From Meandrina meandrites (taxonomy: Eukaryota > Cnidaria > Anthozoa > Scleractinia > Meandrinidae): DNA of 64,000 nt. Location of the stretch: NCBI GenBank assembly GCA_963693305.1, contig OY855908.1:2463501-2527500 (forward strand). The letters are read 5' to 3'. The notes under the pieces were generated by a model that was not told the DNA's origin, made no database searches, and saw nothing but the letters and a program-made list of their open reading frames with translations. Below are positions 9,937-20,617 of this stretch, piece after piece (the first letter of the stretch is position 1; each line of letters opens with the position of its first letter). Made by a program: the position numbers and the translations under genes.

Positions 9937-10247
9937 TTGATTTGGCACAGTGTAATCGTTGCTGTGTACTGAGCTTTACCTTGCATTGGTTGAAGACTAA
10001 CATAGTGCAGCTCATGAACATGCCCCAGTACAAGTGGCTTGGTACTGTCAACAGGACGATCTGGCCTGATAGTAATGTCACCGTGATGTGGCAGACTGCT
10101 GATGACGTCAATGCATGTTTCATAGCAGTTTGCTGCAGCATAAAGAATCACGTGATCTCCCCAAGTGCCATCTTGCTCCATGTTTGTAAGGTAATCATCC
10201 CAAGATCGATATCCATCGACAAAGTTAAACAGATCTGTCCCATCCAC
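9937..10247 (-). CDS. OTU domain part 2 (catalytic His)
   Basis: The acceptor is CTCTTTCAG at 10248. It enters in phase 0, matching OTU part 1. It reads SWDDYLTNMEQDGTWGDHV, then ILYAAANCYETCIDVISS, and ends with GHVHELHYVSL, where His (codon 10005-10007) before Tyr matches the OTU catalytic His block. So all three expected residues (Asp, Cys, His) are present across the two exons. The donor AA|GTAAGT leaves phase 2, which does not fit the next linker exon. The unspliced frame would stop at TAA overlapping the donor, so an OTU-terminated isoform is conceivable. Confidence 0.8.
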
Positions 10248-10699
10248 CTGAAAGAGGATAAAAAAAATCAACAACTTGACTGTCTTGACTTTAAGTGGAA
10301 TATAGTTTTAGCAAAGCATTACACCCATTTTTGCTAGTTTGTTTTGAACGGGAATATGCATCTTAATCGGTGACTCGTAAATTTTGTATTATTAATAATT
10401 TCATCGGGCATTGTGGCGTTTTTTGCGGGCTAAAATGGACCAATCAGAAACAAGAAAATGACGCACTCAGTCAATCAGAACTGAAAATGGCTGAAAACCT
10501 AATGGGGAAGCAAATTCTCAGTCTTCTCAGCTAGACAAAGTGGAATTACAGAAACTCAGAATAGAATTTTTTTTGGCCCATAAAATCTGCTTCATGTACA
10601 ATTTGCTATTGAATCAATTAAATAAAACAGTACTACTTTGATTTAGTAATACATAGCTTGTACTTTAACGTTTTTGTACATTTGTTTTATGATATAAAA

Positions 10700-11180
10700 A
10701 GTAAAAAAAAACTCAAAAAAGGATCCAGGCGGCAAAGCGAACATAAGTTTTTGTCTTGTCGAGCGAAATTCGCTCTGTTCAAGCATTTATAGCATGCTAA
10801 ACTGTCAGTTCAGTTACTCGACTCAATATTAATTTTAACACTTCAAAAGGACGAATATTCTTTGCTGTCGTTAGAAATCTATGATTTCCTTTTCAAGAGA
10901 CCTTTAGAGCAAAGGTTGTTTAGAGTAATTTCGCGGTTTGTTTGGATTGTTTTCGCGGCTAATTTCGCGCCGAGTTTTGTAAGCGTGTTAGCTTGGTTTT
11001 CAATCAGACGCCGGTATCGCTTACTGTGTTTGATTCCTTTTCTAAATGTCTTCTAAAATTATTAAAATAGAAATAGAGTCGATGTTCGTGGACGTGAACA
11101 TGTTTTTTGGCTCTCCTCACAGCTCAAATTGACCCTGAGTCGAGCCAAAAACACATTTACGCCCAAGAACATAAATTCTA
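10700..11180. other. intronic stretch in the OTU domain intron, repeat-like
   Basis: This lies inside the intron joining the two OTU exons. It includes a short inverted pair at about 11097-11156 (TTTTTTGGCTC and GAGCCAAAAA). It also has CCAATCAGA motifs upstream (10439 and 10472). No exon was seen on either strand apart from open frames without splice support. Confidence 0.4.
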
Positions 11181-11945
11181 TTGTTATAGTAATGTAGTAT
11201 TGGTCAACACAACGGCTACCTTTAATTAAGTGTCCCCATTATGTAGATTTCTTCTGCTATTTTTATTGACACTTTTAGGTAGAATGCATTTTAATTTAAA
11301 AATCCTGGGATCTTTTCTTCACATGAAACCAAAATTTCGTAAATTCTCAAGGGCCAATTTATGACTACCAAGGGGCGTCTACCAGTTTGTTTATCTCAGT
11401 ATCAGTGAGCACGTGAGCTTAAATAATTAATGATTATAGAACGCAGTAAAACATGTGAATATGAATATGAATTTACAAATTTAAATGGAAAGTTGTCAAG
11501 CGTAGTCTACAGATTGCAGCACAAGCAAGTCTAATGTCACACAAATGGCAAATGGAATGAAAGCAAAAAGTTCATTTTAGAGTTGAATCTTGTCAAGTGT
11601 CTGATACAGACAAGGTTCCTATCTTACTTTTAGTTAGTTGCATAATGGAGGAATAAAATGTTGAATTCTTTGTCAGTGCAAAGACCACTCTTCAACCATC
11701 ATCAGAGTAAATGCTGATCAGATTGCAACTGTCCAGCTCAAACGCAGACATGGATGCTGGATTGTGAATCGCATGGTATACACTCGTCTGCCTGTTAAGA
11801 ATTTCGATCTGTACCTAAATGTGGAAACGAACACTAAACTTACAATGAAGAATATAAAAAAGCAGAGACCGATAGAACGTAGAAAGATTTTAAGTTTGGT
11901 GTACTGTATTTCCGCTGGCCAAACCAGCCTTCTTCAGGTACTTAC

Positions 11946-12202
11946 CTTTTGTTGGTTCTTCCTGAGGTACTGGACTATGGATTGTCTCAATTCTTTATAT
12001 GAGATTTCAATCCCTTTCACAAGATAAAGTTGTTCTGACAATGCATAGAACATGCAATTTCCAGAGCCTTGGTTGTCAGAAATCATGTAACCCCTGTCTG
12101 ATGCAATCTTCTTCAACTCCACTGATAGGTCAGTCTTAGTGTTGACCTTGCTTGCATTATGTTGTATTTGCTGAGGAGTTTGAAAAATTTGCTCAGGCAG
12201 AC
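11946..12202 (-). CDS. OTU domain part 1 (catalytic Asp and Cys)
   Basis: The acceptor is TTTCTTTTAG at 12203. It enters in phase 1 and leaves in phase 0 at a perfect donor, AAG|GTAAGT. After a Gln/Asn-rich lead it reads RGYMISDNQGSGNCMFYALS, the OTU signature with Asp and the nucleophile Cys (codon 12054-12056) in the G-x-C-[MLF]-F setting, then the helix SEQLYLVKG and ELRQSIVQYLRKN. OTU proteins are cysteine deubiquitinases. The N-terminal active-site block is intact. Confidence 0.8.
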
Positions 12203-12840
12203 CTAAAAGAAACAAACTGTTAATCTTTGGAATTTTCTAGCTAGGAAAAAAGGCACATAGGAAAGGAAAGAAAAAGAAAAGTAAAGTAAAGCATTTAAAA
12301 AAGGGGGTAAACAGTTACTGCCGTCGCCTACATACAATAATCTAAAAAATATAATTAAATGTTGTTATTGGTAATAAAAAAGAATGTCATTCACAAGAGA
12401 GTTTGCAAGTGGTGCACTGTTGTCTTCTATTAGACTCGACAGGTATCTTGTCCTAATATTCCTAATAACAGAAGTTATACTAGGTTTCTTCCTGTCATCA
12501 TCTCTGATGGAACTTGAATGTAGCTAAAATAAAAACTCTTTTCTCGAAGTCTGATCTTTGCCTTACACTTTTCATTACGTGAGACCGAAATAACTATGCT
12601 TGGTTGATGCCCCTCCCGCCCCCCTTCCACTGTGCCACATAATAAAGTAGATATACCTAATACTTGTCAAAATTAAACTGCATGCAAGACCAAGACTCAA
12701 TTGTTTTCATTGAAAAAGAACGATAAAAATAAGAGAAACAAGACTGACGCAAGCTGATGACAAGTAACATCCTCAAAAACCTGAAGCCCTGCAAACTATA
12801 GATGTAAGTAATAGTACTATAACATGAATTGAAATGTTAC

Positions 12841-12970
12841 CTGTAAGTGATACTTTGACAGGAATAATTGACTGCGTTTTCTGGTGAGACGCTGGTTTCT
12901 TGGAGCCCACAGTAGAGGATTGCTTTTTTGCATGTGCCACTTCCATTTGTGTTAGTTTTGCGCACAAGGT
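12841..12970 (-). CDS. linker exon copy 1 before the OTU domain
   Basis: The acceptor is TTTTGCAG at 12971. The frame is fixed by its donor (ACAG|GTAACA, phase 1), which joins the OTU exon correctly. It reads TLCAKLTQMEVAHAKKQ, then TVGSKKPASHQKTQS, ending PVKVSLT. The second half is homologous to exons at 9517-9615 and 8813-8881. It is low-complexity, Ser/Lys/Gln/Pro-rich and probably a flexible tether. Confidence 0.5.
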
Positions 12971-13315
12971 CTGCAAAACTAGTATTGGTACACAATTATC
13001 TCAAACAATCGAAATTTTAATTATGTTTTGTGCTAAGTATAGAACTTTATGTAAAACTGTAAAACCGCTCTGCAGATGCTGTTGCAGCCAAGTATGCTAA
13101 TAAATTCAGAGTCAACAACTAGTTTAAATGTAATCAAATTGACAGGACTACAGCCTATGCGAAAAATTGGTATCATTAGTAATTATATTGGTTGTAACTT
13201 AATCAGTATTTTGTGGCCTTGGCCAAAGAGACGTGCACTAATATTTACACGCTTGTACACTCAGTTTCATGTTTTGATGAAGAAAAAATAGCATGGGGAA
13301 ATTCACAAAACTTAC

Positions 13316-13349
13316 AAGGCTGTTTGTGGCCAGTTATCTCCTCCAAGGC
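13316..13349 (-). CDS. ROCO gene exon 5: 34-nt linker
   Basis: Acceptor TTTTTTTCAG has an excellent pyrimidine tract and donor GTAAGT is consensus. The exon enters in phase 0, reads ALEEITGHKQP and leaves in phase 1. The entry matches the preceding exon exactly. The exit does not match the most likely acceptor of the next exon (phase 0 at 12970) unless the acceptor 8 bases upstream (ACTAG|TT) is used. Confidence 0.55.
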
Positions 13350-13912
13350 CTGAAAAAAAGTAAATTGCTATAAAACAAAAATGACATTTGGAATTTACCC
13401 TAATCCCCCCTATAGATTAAAACTTGAAGGTGCGTTATGTCATTATACATATCTGCTGGTGGTAGGAAATTTGAGTGTCTTCCTTACTGAAGAGAAATGA
13501 TGCCTATATATACAAACAAAACCAACATATTGTAAGGGTGGTCGTTCGCCTTTCGCTTTTGAATTGTCTAGGCTTAACGTTATTGTTCAGGAGGAGTTTG
13601 AAACAGATTACTTCCCAGTCATGTTCTATTGAATGATGAATGAGAATAAGTTCAGAACTTTTTTAAAAGCTGTGATGTGGTAAGCATTACCTTGACCCGA
13701 GAAAATTTATGGCTAAATCAACAGATAGCATATACACCTGAAGTTCAGAGATAAAAATCACTTTGTGCAACATATTTTTTTGTATCACTAAAGTAAGACC
13801 ATCCAATATATAGTCTGTCCTTCTCGAGCTCTGTGACAGTTAAGGCCTTAGCCAAGATATAAGACGCTCTTTAATGGGCAACTAACTTCCGCTGTTTATA
13901 ATTTTTACTGAC

Positions 13913-14162
13913 CTGAATCCAAGTCTTGGGCGGACGATAGATGGGGCCATCTGTACGTGCGCAACGGACTGGCTTTTTTGTCAAGGAAACGTAGTGCGCA
14001 CAGTCATCATGCGAGCATCCCTGTTTTTCATGCCAAACACACTCTCTCTTCTCAGTAACGAATTCGGGCGGGCACAAATCGCATCGAGCGCAGAGATCCC
14101 AGGATACTGCTCGCAACCAGTGACAGTCTTCGTGCAGTCTCGTTAAGCTAATCATCAAAAAG
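13913..14162 (-). CDS. ROCO gene exon 4: Cys/His-rich segment after COR
   Basis: This 250-nt exon enters in phase 2 (acceptor TTATCTTTCAG) and leaves in phase 0 (CAG|GTCAGT). Its 83 residues include CHWLRAVSWDLCARCDLC, then CVWHEKQGCSHDDCAHYVSL, then VRCARTDG, ending PPKTWIQ. The pattern of Cys and His suggests a small metal-binding module. Similar Cys-rich segments ending in a P-x-x-W motif follow COR in other invertebrate ROCO proteins as far as I recall. Both splice phases agree with the neighbours. Confidence 0.7.
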
Positions 14163-14673
14163 CTGAAAGATAAAGGATGTCATTGCACAAACTGTCAACA
14201 CCAGTCTCTAAAACGTTGACCATTCATGTCAGTTTTCCCGAAACTGTCACCTTGCTGAAGAATACAATCTAGCTACTCATCGTATTGATTCTAACGTTGT
14301 TAGAGTGGATCCACCCAATGCTGTTCAGGTACTGGGAATTGTTTATCTTCATATATCAGGTATTATGTCTTGCATCACTTAGTTTTAGAAACTTTTACGT
14401 TTTCTTTGTTACTCAGTGACATTTTTATCATTGCATGTGTAAATATTAGAGTTGTAAATTGACATAAAAATACCATGCCGCAAAATGCCTTCACTACATC
14501 ATTAGTGTCAACACTGGCCACGTTACATTGACTAGGACGTACTGAAAATCTAACTGGCACCCTGACGCTGTTGCTACAACACACACAGTGGTATCTAACA
14601 GACCATACCTTTGGATCAAATAACATTTAATACATATTATACCGTAAAAGTTTACCAGTCATTAGATACGTAC

Positions 14674-16118
14674 CTTAACACCTCTGAACAGACGTCGGGC
14701 TCCTTCTCAACTGGATTTGAATTTACATTGTCGTGACCCCAAACGCGTACCTTGATCACACGTTTGTAACAAACAAAGTCAAGGCCAGTAAACTCTCCAA
14801 TAAAGAAACGAGCAAAATTTGCACAGAGCTTTGGTTGATCACAGGCAATTCTTCTTTCTGCAAATTCCACAAAGAGCACAACTAGTCTAGAGAACAGTCC
14901 ACCTGGGACGTACTGTGTGTTAAATGTGATGTAGGCAGGTGCAGGATCTTGGTTTCCAAATGTGCTCAGCAGCTCGTCGTCTGCTTTCGATGTCAGCATG
15001 CACGGGACTAGGTAGATGGAATAGCCCCCTTTACAGGTGTATTCACACAGAAGGTTGAATTTCTTCATGATGGCAAGCAGCGCCTTTTTGATGTCAGCAA
15101 GCTTCAATCTCTCGCAGGCATCATCTAGAAGATCTGGATGAAGAATGCCGCGCTTTCCAAGATCTTTGCGAAGGTTACGAATATGGGTCTTTTCCTCGTT
15201 CTGTTTCTCGACTGTTATTATCTGACAGAGAACGTCGACCAGCCACTTTGGATTCAACACAACCAGACTGCCTGGATCATTAGCGCAGCCATGATAAACT
15301 ACTGTGCCACGATCATGTAGAAAGTTTAAAAGTACTTCAAAGTCGCTCTCGATTTCAAATTGGCAAATTTCATCACATATGTTCACTTTAAAGTCTTGCC
15401 TTGTGATGTAATTGGTTCCCTTGCTGACTATATCATAAACCTTATCCTCCACTTGAAGCCACCTTAAAGGAACTTCCATTTTTGTATGTGGCATGACATC
15501 TCCCACTTTCAGTATCTCTTCCCGCAAGCTGACAATTTGTGGATCTTCTTCGTCAATTTCCTTACCAGCAAGGGTGTTGTTTACTGCAAATGTTTTACCC
15601 ATGTGTTCGCTGAAATCTCTTGTAGAGTCACAGATTTTCTCTTTTACATCTTCTACACATTTCATCTTGACACTTGGGTCCCCTTCTAGAAGATCAGCAT
15701 GCGTTCCCACGAGAATGACAGGTGGTAAGATTTCGCCATTGTCAACGTGCTTATAGGAATGCACTAAGTCCATCCACCTCATGATATGATCGAGGTTGGT
15801 GTCATTACTGTCGGGAGCTTGAATCTCAACCTCATTGCAATCTGGTTCTTTTACAAAGCATTGGGCAATAGCAGAAAGTTTCTTTGTGAGATCTAACATC
15901 AGAACGTAAATTGCTTCACGTGAAGTGAACAATGGATGAATGGCACGATAAATAGTTTGACCGGCAAAATCCAAGATAACTGGCCAAATTTTTTCATCGT
16001 TAACAGGTTTTTTCGTCGACAAGTTTTTAGTCGCAAGTATTCTAATTTTCTCGGGTATGTTGTTCTGGCGATTCGCCTCTTGTCTTTTCTTTGAGTATTT
16101 TCCCAGCTCTGCGGTGTC
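14674..16118 (-). CDS. ROCO gene exon 3: Roc G3-G4 and COR domain
   Basis: This 1445-nt exon starts at acceptor TATGTCTCAG with DTAELGKYSKK. The Roc motifs are DFAGQ (G3, 15957-15971) and, about 90 residues later, VGTHADLL (G4, THxD-type). Next comes a COR domain: the winged-helix-like RGTVVYHG and LVVLNPKWLVDVLCQIIT, then sequence ending FARFFIGEFTGLDFVCYK. The exon leaves in phase 2 at a perfect donor, AAG|GTACGT. Roc-COR proteins act as GTP-dependent dimerising switches. No kinase domain or leucine-rich repeats follow, which differs from LRRK-type ROCO proteins. The closest known style is the ROCO/MFHAS1-like group expanded in cnidarians (from family knowledge, not a search). Confidence 0.85.
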
Positions 16119-16444
16119 CTGAGACATATAAAAACAACAACAACAACCATTTTATTTTGCCAAAAATAAATACAAAATATATTAGCATAAAATAAATCAA
16201 CTGAAATAGGCAAAAAACTACTCAGAACAGAAATAAACTAAACGAGCTGAGTAGTTAAAAAATTTATATTGGTCTCTATATTTCATAATTTACTATTTGT
16301 TTTGAACAGGATACACAAATATGAATGGTTCTTAAGTAAAGTCAATTAGATAAATGGGCGTTACGGTGTCTCAATACAGTGTTTTCTGGACCATACCTTT
16401 CAGTTTCAGTTGGCCGTTTAGCAGACTTTCCGGATACGGATTAC

Positions 16445-16560
16445 TGTGAGATTTACATTAGTTATGGATTTGGATTGAAATTGGATCGCTGTGAAGTTGG
16501 ATCGCTTTTGGACTTGGGTCGCCGTGAGATTTTCATTAGTTATTGGACTTGGATTAAAGT
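16445..16560 (+). repeat. diverged tandem duplication, about 79-bp period
   Basis: GTGAGATTTACATTAGTTAT at about 16447 recurs as GTGAGATTTTCATTAGTTAT at about 16526. Both copies are followed by GGA(T/C)TTGGATT. It is intronic in the ROCO gene and non-coding. Confidence 0.55.
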
Positions 16561-16977
16561 TTGATATAATATATATTTTTTCAGGAAAATCGATATTTCC
16601 ATGGCAGTATCTAAAAATATGGTGTACTGCACATCAAGTATACAAGAATAAAAAAATTCTTCCTGTTTGATTTCGAATAAATTGCAAATATATTTCAAAC
16701 CGTGCTTTTTACATTTAATGACAAGAGAAAATGAGGCTAATGATAATGATAAATGGACCAAGACGCTGACACTGCAACATGTGTATAAACTTACTTTCGT
16801 CGCCGTGAAAGTTTTGTTAATTTTTTATCGCGATCCCGGGATTTTTTCGTCGGTCACTATCATTGCAATTTTTACTAAATTCTCCACCTTAAGCTATTTT
16901 TCGAAAATCTCAAAAACGGCTCCAAGGGCGTTTTCTTTAACTTTCAGAACACATCCTTGATAATAAAAAAAAAAAAC

Positions 16978-17210
16978 GAAAAAGTTGCGTTACAAATTTA
17001 CCGTTTACAAAATTATGCTAAAATATTTAAATCAATTTGTATTGCATTCCTCCGTGAGATATGCATTTTTAAACAAGAGAAAAATGAAGGCGAAATTTGC
17101 ATGAAAGTAGGTACAAAAATGCATTTTTCGCGAAGGAATGCAATACACATTGATTTGAATATATCTTTTGCAAAAATATGCAAACGGCGAATTTGTAATG
17201 CAACTTTTTC
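16978..17210. mobile_element. foldback element, about 80-bp arms
   Basis: Left arm from 16978 (GAAAAAGTTGCGTTACAAAT) and right arm ending at 17210 (TTTGTAATGCAACTTTTTC) are inverted copies with indels. The paired regions reach GTATTGCATTCCT near 17040-17052. An apparent 125-codon frame across it is a by-product of the repeat. It is intronic in the ROCO gene. Confidence 0.7.
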
Positions 17211-17365
17211 GTCGGTTCAAACGCCTTCTTTATCGATAAATTTTGACGAGTTGAATTTCGAGTCTGCGTCTGGGAAGTCTGCTAAAATGTTAGGTATAGT
17301 CCAGAAAACAATTGTATTGGGACAGTTTGAATAAAGAATACTGATTTTGGAAATGAAAATTTTAC

Positions 17366-17430
17366 GGGTGAAACCTTTGTTGCCGTCTTCCAATCCTGAG
17401 ATCCTTGCAGTTCGTCATCAACAGGCGATT
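17366..17430 (-). CDS. ROCO gene small exon 2 inside the Roc insert
   Basis: The acceptor is TCTTTCAG at 17431. The exon completes a Glu codon from phase 1 and reads SPVDDELQGSQDWKTATK. It may end at 17375 (AAAG|GTTTCA) or 17366 (CCC|GTAAAA). Both give phase 0, matching the next exon. Support is the open frame and phase agreement. It contributes acidic linker sequence between the P-loop and the G3 motif. Confidence 0.5.
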
Positions 17431-18364
17431 CTGAAAGACGAAAGCAATTCAGTTAGTTGCATTTTATTTTCTAACAATAAATTGAAATATTCTCATTCAT
17501 AATTATGGCGTGGAATTCCGTAGTGCGTGGATTACATAACCCCGTTTGTTTATGGATAGTTGTGTTATATAATGCTGTATGGCCACGTACAATATCTCCT
17601 CATTTAAAGATCTCTTTGCTGAGATTCGAGCATTTCGAAAGAGATACACAAGCCGGCAAGTTCTGGCAAATTTTCGACCCTCCAACCTCCCCTTCGGCGA
17701 CGTAACACACAGCTATGGTGCTTTCGCACCCATCCGCCTATTGCCTCGGTCACAATCTTTTCCCATATCTTTTACACGCCGGACAATGAGCGGCATAATT
17801 AATAAGTGAGAATGGTACACTATAGAGTAATATCAGAAGTCCATAACTAGAAGTCTACATCTAGTATTGCTATGTCTTTCGCGTGTAGCTAGGCTATTTT
17901 TAGAAACTAATGTGCTCGCGAGAAAATGATGTGACCCACTATTTCGACACCATTGGAGTTCTAAGTTGCGGCCGAATATTTTGGAAAGTGGCAGGTGAAA
18001 TAAATCAAATCACATCATAACACTTGACAGGCCATTCTCTCTAATTCTCACATTTCGACAGAAGTAGTATCGTAAAGAGCGCTCTCAAACGTCTGATCAG
18101 TGGCATTTGAAGGCGAGTGAAAAAGCAACCCCTCACCGGTTTTCCGAAGACAAACTCACAAAACAAGCAGGTCGACTTTTTATAATTTACGACAGAATTA
18201 TGAACAGAAGTACCCCAAAGCGAAGTGCCCGATAAGCACAACTTTGAATTAAACTTTTGACAGCTGTGAATGAAATCATCATTGTTCGATGAATTAAACT
18301 CATATTTCTATTCACATTAAAACACGTACATTACCTCAGTCAGTCTTTTGTTGTCATGTCGTCC

Positions 18365-18487
18365 CAATCTCGTCCCCAGAGCCCGCGCCCGCGTCCCCTT
18401 GATCAGCGGTCGGGGACCAGAAGGATCGCGGCCTCTGGGGACGAGATTGATGCCGTCCTTATAATTCAAAAAAAAAAAAAAAAAAAA
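18365..18487. mobile_element. short foldback followed by a 20-A tract
   Basis: CAATCTCGTCCCCAGAG at 18365-18381 is an exact complement of 18433-18449, with a GC-rich interior. A run of A at 18468-18487 follows. It could be a MITE or a retroposed short element. The A tract next to it favours retroposition but is not proof. It is intronic. Confidence 0.5.
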
Positions 18488-19429
18488 CGAAACGTGCTGC
18501 AAAAACTGTTCATTGAATTATATTGACAAGATGCTGCGAACGACCGTGTATTTATTTCAAGAATACGCGGGCCGGATTTGACCGAAGTTTAATACGGCTG
18601 CTAAGCTAGTTAACTGGCGGAGAGTAAGCGGAAGAGGATTGAAAAACCACAGCAATTGAAGTTGATCTTCGGTGCAAACCTAAATATTTTAGTCTCCAGC
18701 GTGACTTTATATGGCCGAGCCGAAAACAACCTGCCAAAATTGTTTATAGCACGACCAAAACAACTGCAAGGATTTACTGGCTTTAAAACAGAGATACAGG
18801 TAAGAAATCTACTTAATTTTCTTAGTTGGACGGTGTATATTTTGTACCACATTTTATCAATCGTTTTGTTCAAGGAAACGCTTAAAACATTTTAAATAAA
18901 CATCGCTAAACCTAGTATTGTTCTGACCTGATACAGTTGACAAGACATTAAAGTACTTGCTATTAATAGTACTTGCTATTCACCTCCGAGCTAGCCAATC
19001 AGCGCGCGCGAAAAGCACTATTCACTGGTTTGGTATATACTAATATATTTTAGTAGAATTCTACCAGTACACTAATGCAAATGCTGCAATGTGATTGGCT
19101 GAGCTGTTGCACACTATCAGCTATTAGTGTGCAGTTGCCGAAGGTCGTCCACAAAATGCGACGTTTTTATCGTTTTTCCGAAGTTTTGGAAGGAAGTTTA
19201 AATGTAAATGGATAATAAAATTCCCGAGAAGACTAAAAGAAGGACATTAGCGGTTTCTTGACTTTAAAAGCTTGAAATTATTGAAAAACGGGTGCACGCG
19301 CGTAAACAACTGCAAATTTACCAAGGACAATTCAATGCGTGCGATTTTGTTAAAACGTTAAGTTCGATAATGCGTAGGAAAATAATTAGAAACCATTATT
19401 TGCGTTTGTTTCAGTCAGAATTCTACTAA

Positions 19430-19536
19430 AACAATTAGATTATTCGCTCTCAATTTCTATGAGGTGATAGTTGATTCGGCCTGCGGCCTCATCAACTATC
19501 ACCTCATAGAAATCTCGAGCTCATAATCTAATTGTT
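19430..19536. mobile_element. foldback element with ~46-bp arms
   Basis: The left arm runs from AACAATTAGATTAT to ATGAGGTGATAGTTGAT. The right arm is its complement, ending ATAATCTAATTGTT. The centre is GGCCTGCGGCC. Preceding DNA (about 18990-19140) contains GCCAATCAGCGCGCGCG and TTCTAGTA-like words that may belong to the same larger repeat. It is intronic. Confidence 0.7.
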
Positions 19537-20010
19537 AAATATATATACCGTATAAACTACAGAGTACTATACAATACTACTTAGATATACCCCATTTCCT
19601 CCTTCCTTAGAGCGATGATTTCGGATAATATCGTTAAACAGAGCTAGTGCATTTTCATATAGCGAATTAGACATAAATTGAACATACATCGATTTAAAAT
19701 ATCTGATACTTTTTTTAGTATTATAGAAAGTTTGTTATATTAGATATTAGACAGTTAATAGAAATGTGATATGACGTATAGTATATGAAATGATTCATAT
19801 AAGAACTGCAGATGTATATGAAGGTGATAAGTGATCATCGCAGTGAATTTCCAATTTAAGCAATTGGAATGAAGAAGCCTGAAAAAAAAAATCACTTATC
19901 ACCTTAATATAAATCCGCAGTTCTTATATCGATCATTTCATATGCTATACGTCATTTCACTCCTTTCACGGGAAAATAAGAACTCACAATTGACCTCGCT
20001 CCCAATGTGT

Positions 20011-20049
20011 GGCTTTAAAGCTCAGCTGGTAGAGCATCGCACCGGTATC

Positions 20050-20082
<33 letters not shown>
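20011..20082 (+). tRNA. tRNA-Thr(GGT)-like gene or tRNA-derived SINE head
   Basis: Seventy-two bases fold as a full cloverleaf. The acceptor stem is seven pairs (GGCTTTA with TGAAGCC, one G-U), the D stem is GCTC/GAGC, and the T arm is ACGGG-TTCGAAT-CCCGT. The anticodon GGT is at 20044-20046. Two oddities argue against normal function: C instead of U33 and an A-C mismatch at the top of the anticodon stem. It sits in a duplicated repeat unit with a T-rich tail, so a mobile tRNA-derived sequence is more likely than a housekeeping tRNA. Confidence 0.5.
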
Positions 20083-20083
<1 letters not shown>

Positions 20084-20262
20084 TGATTTTTTTTTTCAGG
20101 CTTCTTCATTCCAATTGCTTAAATTGAAAATTCACTGCGATGATCACTTATCACCTTCATATACATCTGCAGTTCTTATATGAATCATTTCATATACTAT
20201 ACGTCATTTCACTCCTTTCACGGGAAAATAAGAACTCACAATTGACCTCACTCCCAATGTGT

Positions 20263-20299
20263 GGCTTCATAGCTCGGAGGAGGTCACGGGTTCGAAGCC
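20263..20299 (+). pseudogene. deleted copy of the tRNA-like sequence
   Basis: It keeps the 5' GGCTTCATAGCTC and the 3' GGAGGTCACGGGTTCGAAGCC but lacks the anticodon arm and half of the T arm. It sits at the matching position in the second direct unit of the array. Confidence 0.7.
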
Positions 20300-20617
20300 C
20301 TGATTTTTTTTTCCAGGCTTCTTCATTCCAGTTGCATAAATTGGAAATTCACTGCAATGATCACTTATCACCTTCAGAAACGTGATAATTGATACCCTTA
20401 TCATGTCGCGCGTTTTTCCTTGGCTCATAATACAGAAACCCTAACTCTAGCCCCAGCCCTTACCGATTCTGATATGCCACAGTCCCTGGGGTTGGAATCG
20501 CCTTTACTCTAACCTAATATTAATGCCGTGCTAAGTTAATACGTCAGTTCTATATGTGGGTTAATGAAATTTAATGGAAAAGAGCTAGTTATATCAAAAT
20601 ACATGCACCAACCGTAC

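Larger units (their letters stand above)
19772..20385 (+). mobile_element. tRNA-derived repeat array (one inverted and two direct units)
   Basis: A unit running from TTCTTATAT...ATTTCATATACTATACGTC through CACGGGAAAATAAGAACTCAC to a tRNA-like region and a T-rich tail occurs at about 19921 and 20173 (offset about 252). The segment with CACTTATCACCTT and AATTCACTGC at 20097-20200 is also present inverted at 19783-19890. This looks like a tRNA-type SINE or a MITE that captured a tRNA. It lies in the ROCO intron 1. Confidence 0.65.

Noticed and set aside
9942..10337. 131-codon plus-strand open frame
   Set aside because: Antisense shadow of the OTU part 2 exon, which has clear domain homology.
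15493..15756. Plus-strand open frames across 15.1-15.8 kb
   Set aside because: Antisense shadows of the Roc-COR exon.
16957..17334. 125-codon plus-strand open frame
   Set aside because: It spans an inverted-repeat element and its amino acids mirror the palindrome. There is no independent support.
20011..20082. A standard functional tRNA-Thr gene
   Set aside because: U33 is C, the top anticodon-stem pair is broken and the sequence lies in a multi-copy repeat. It is kept as a tRNA-like feature with modest confidence.
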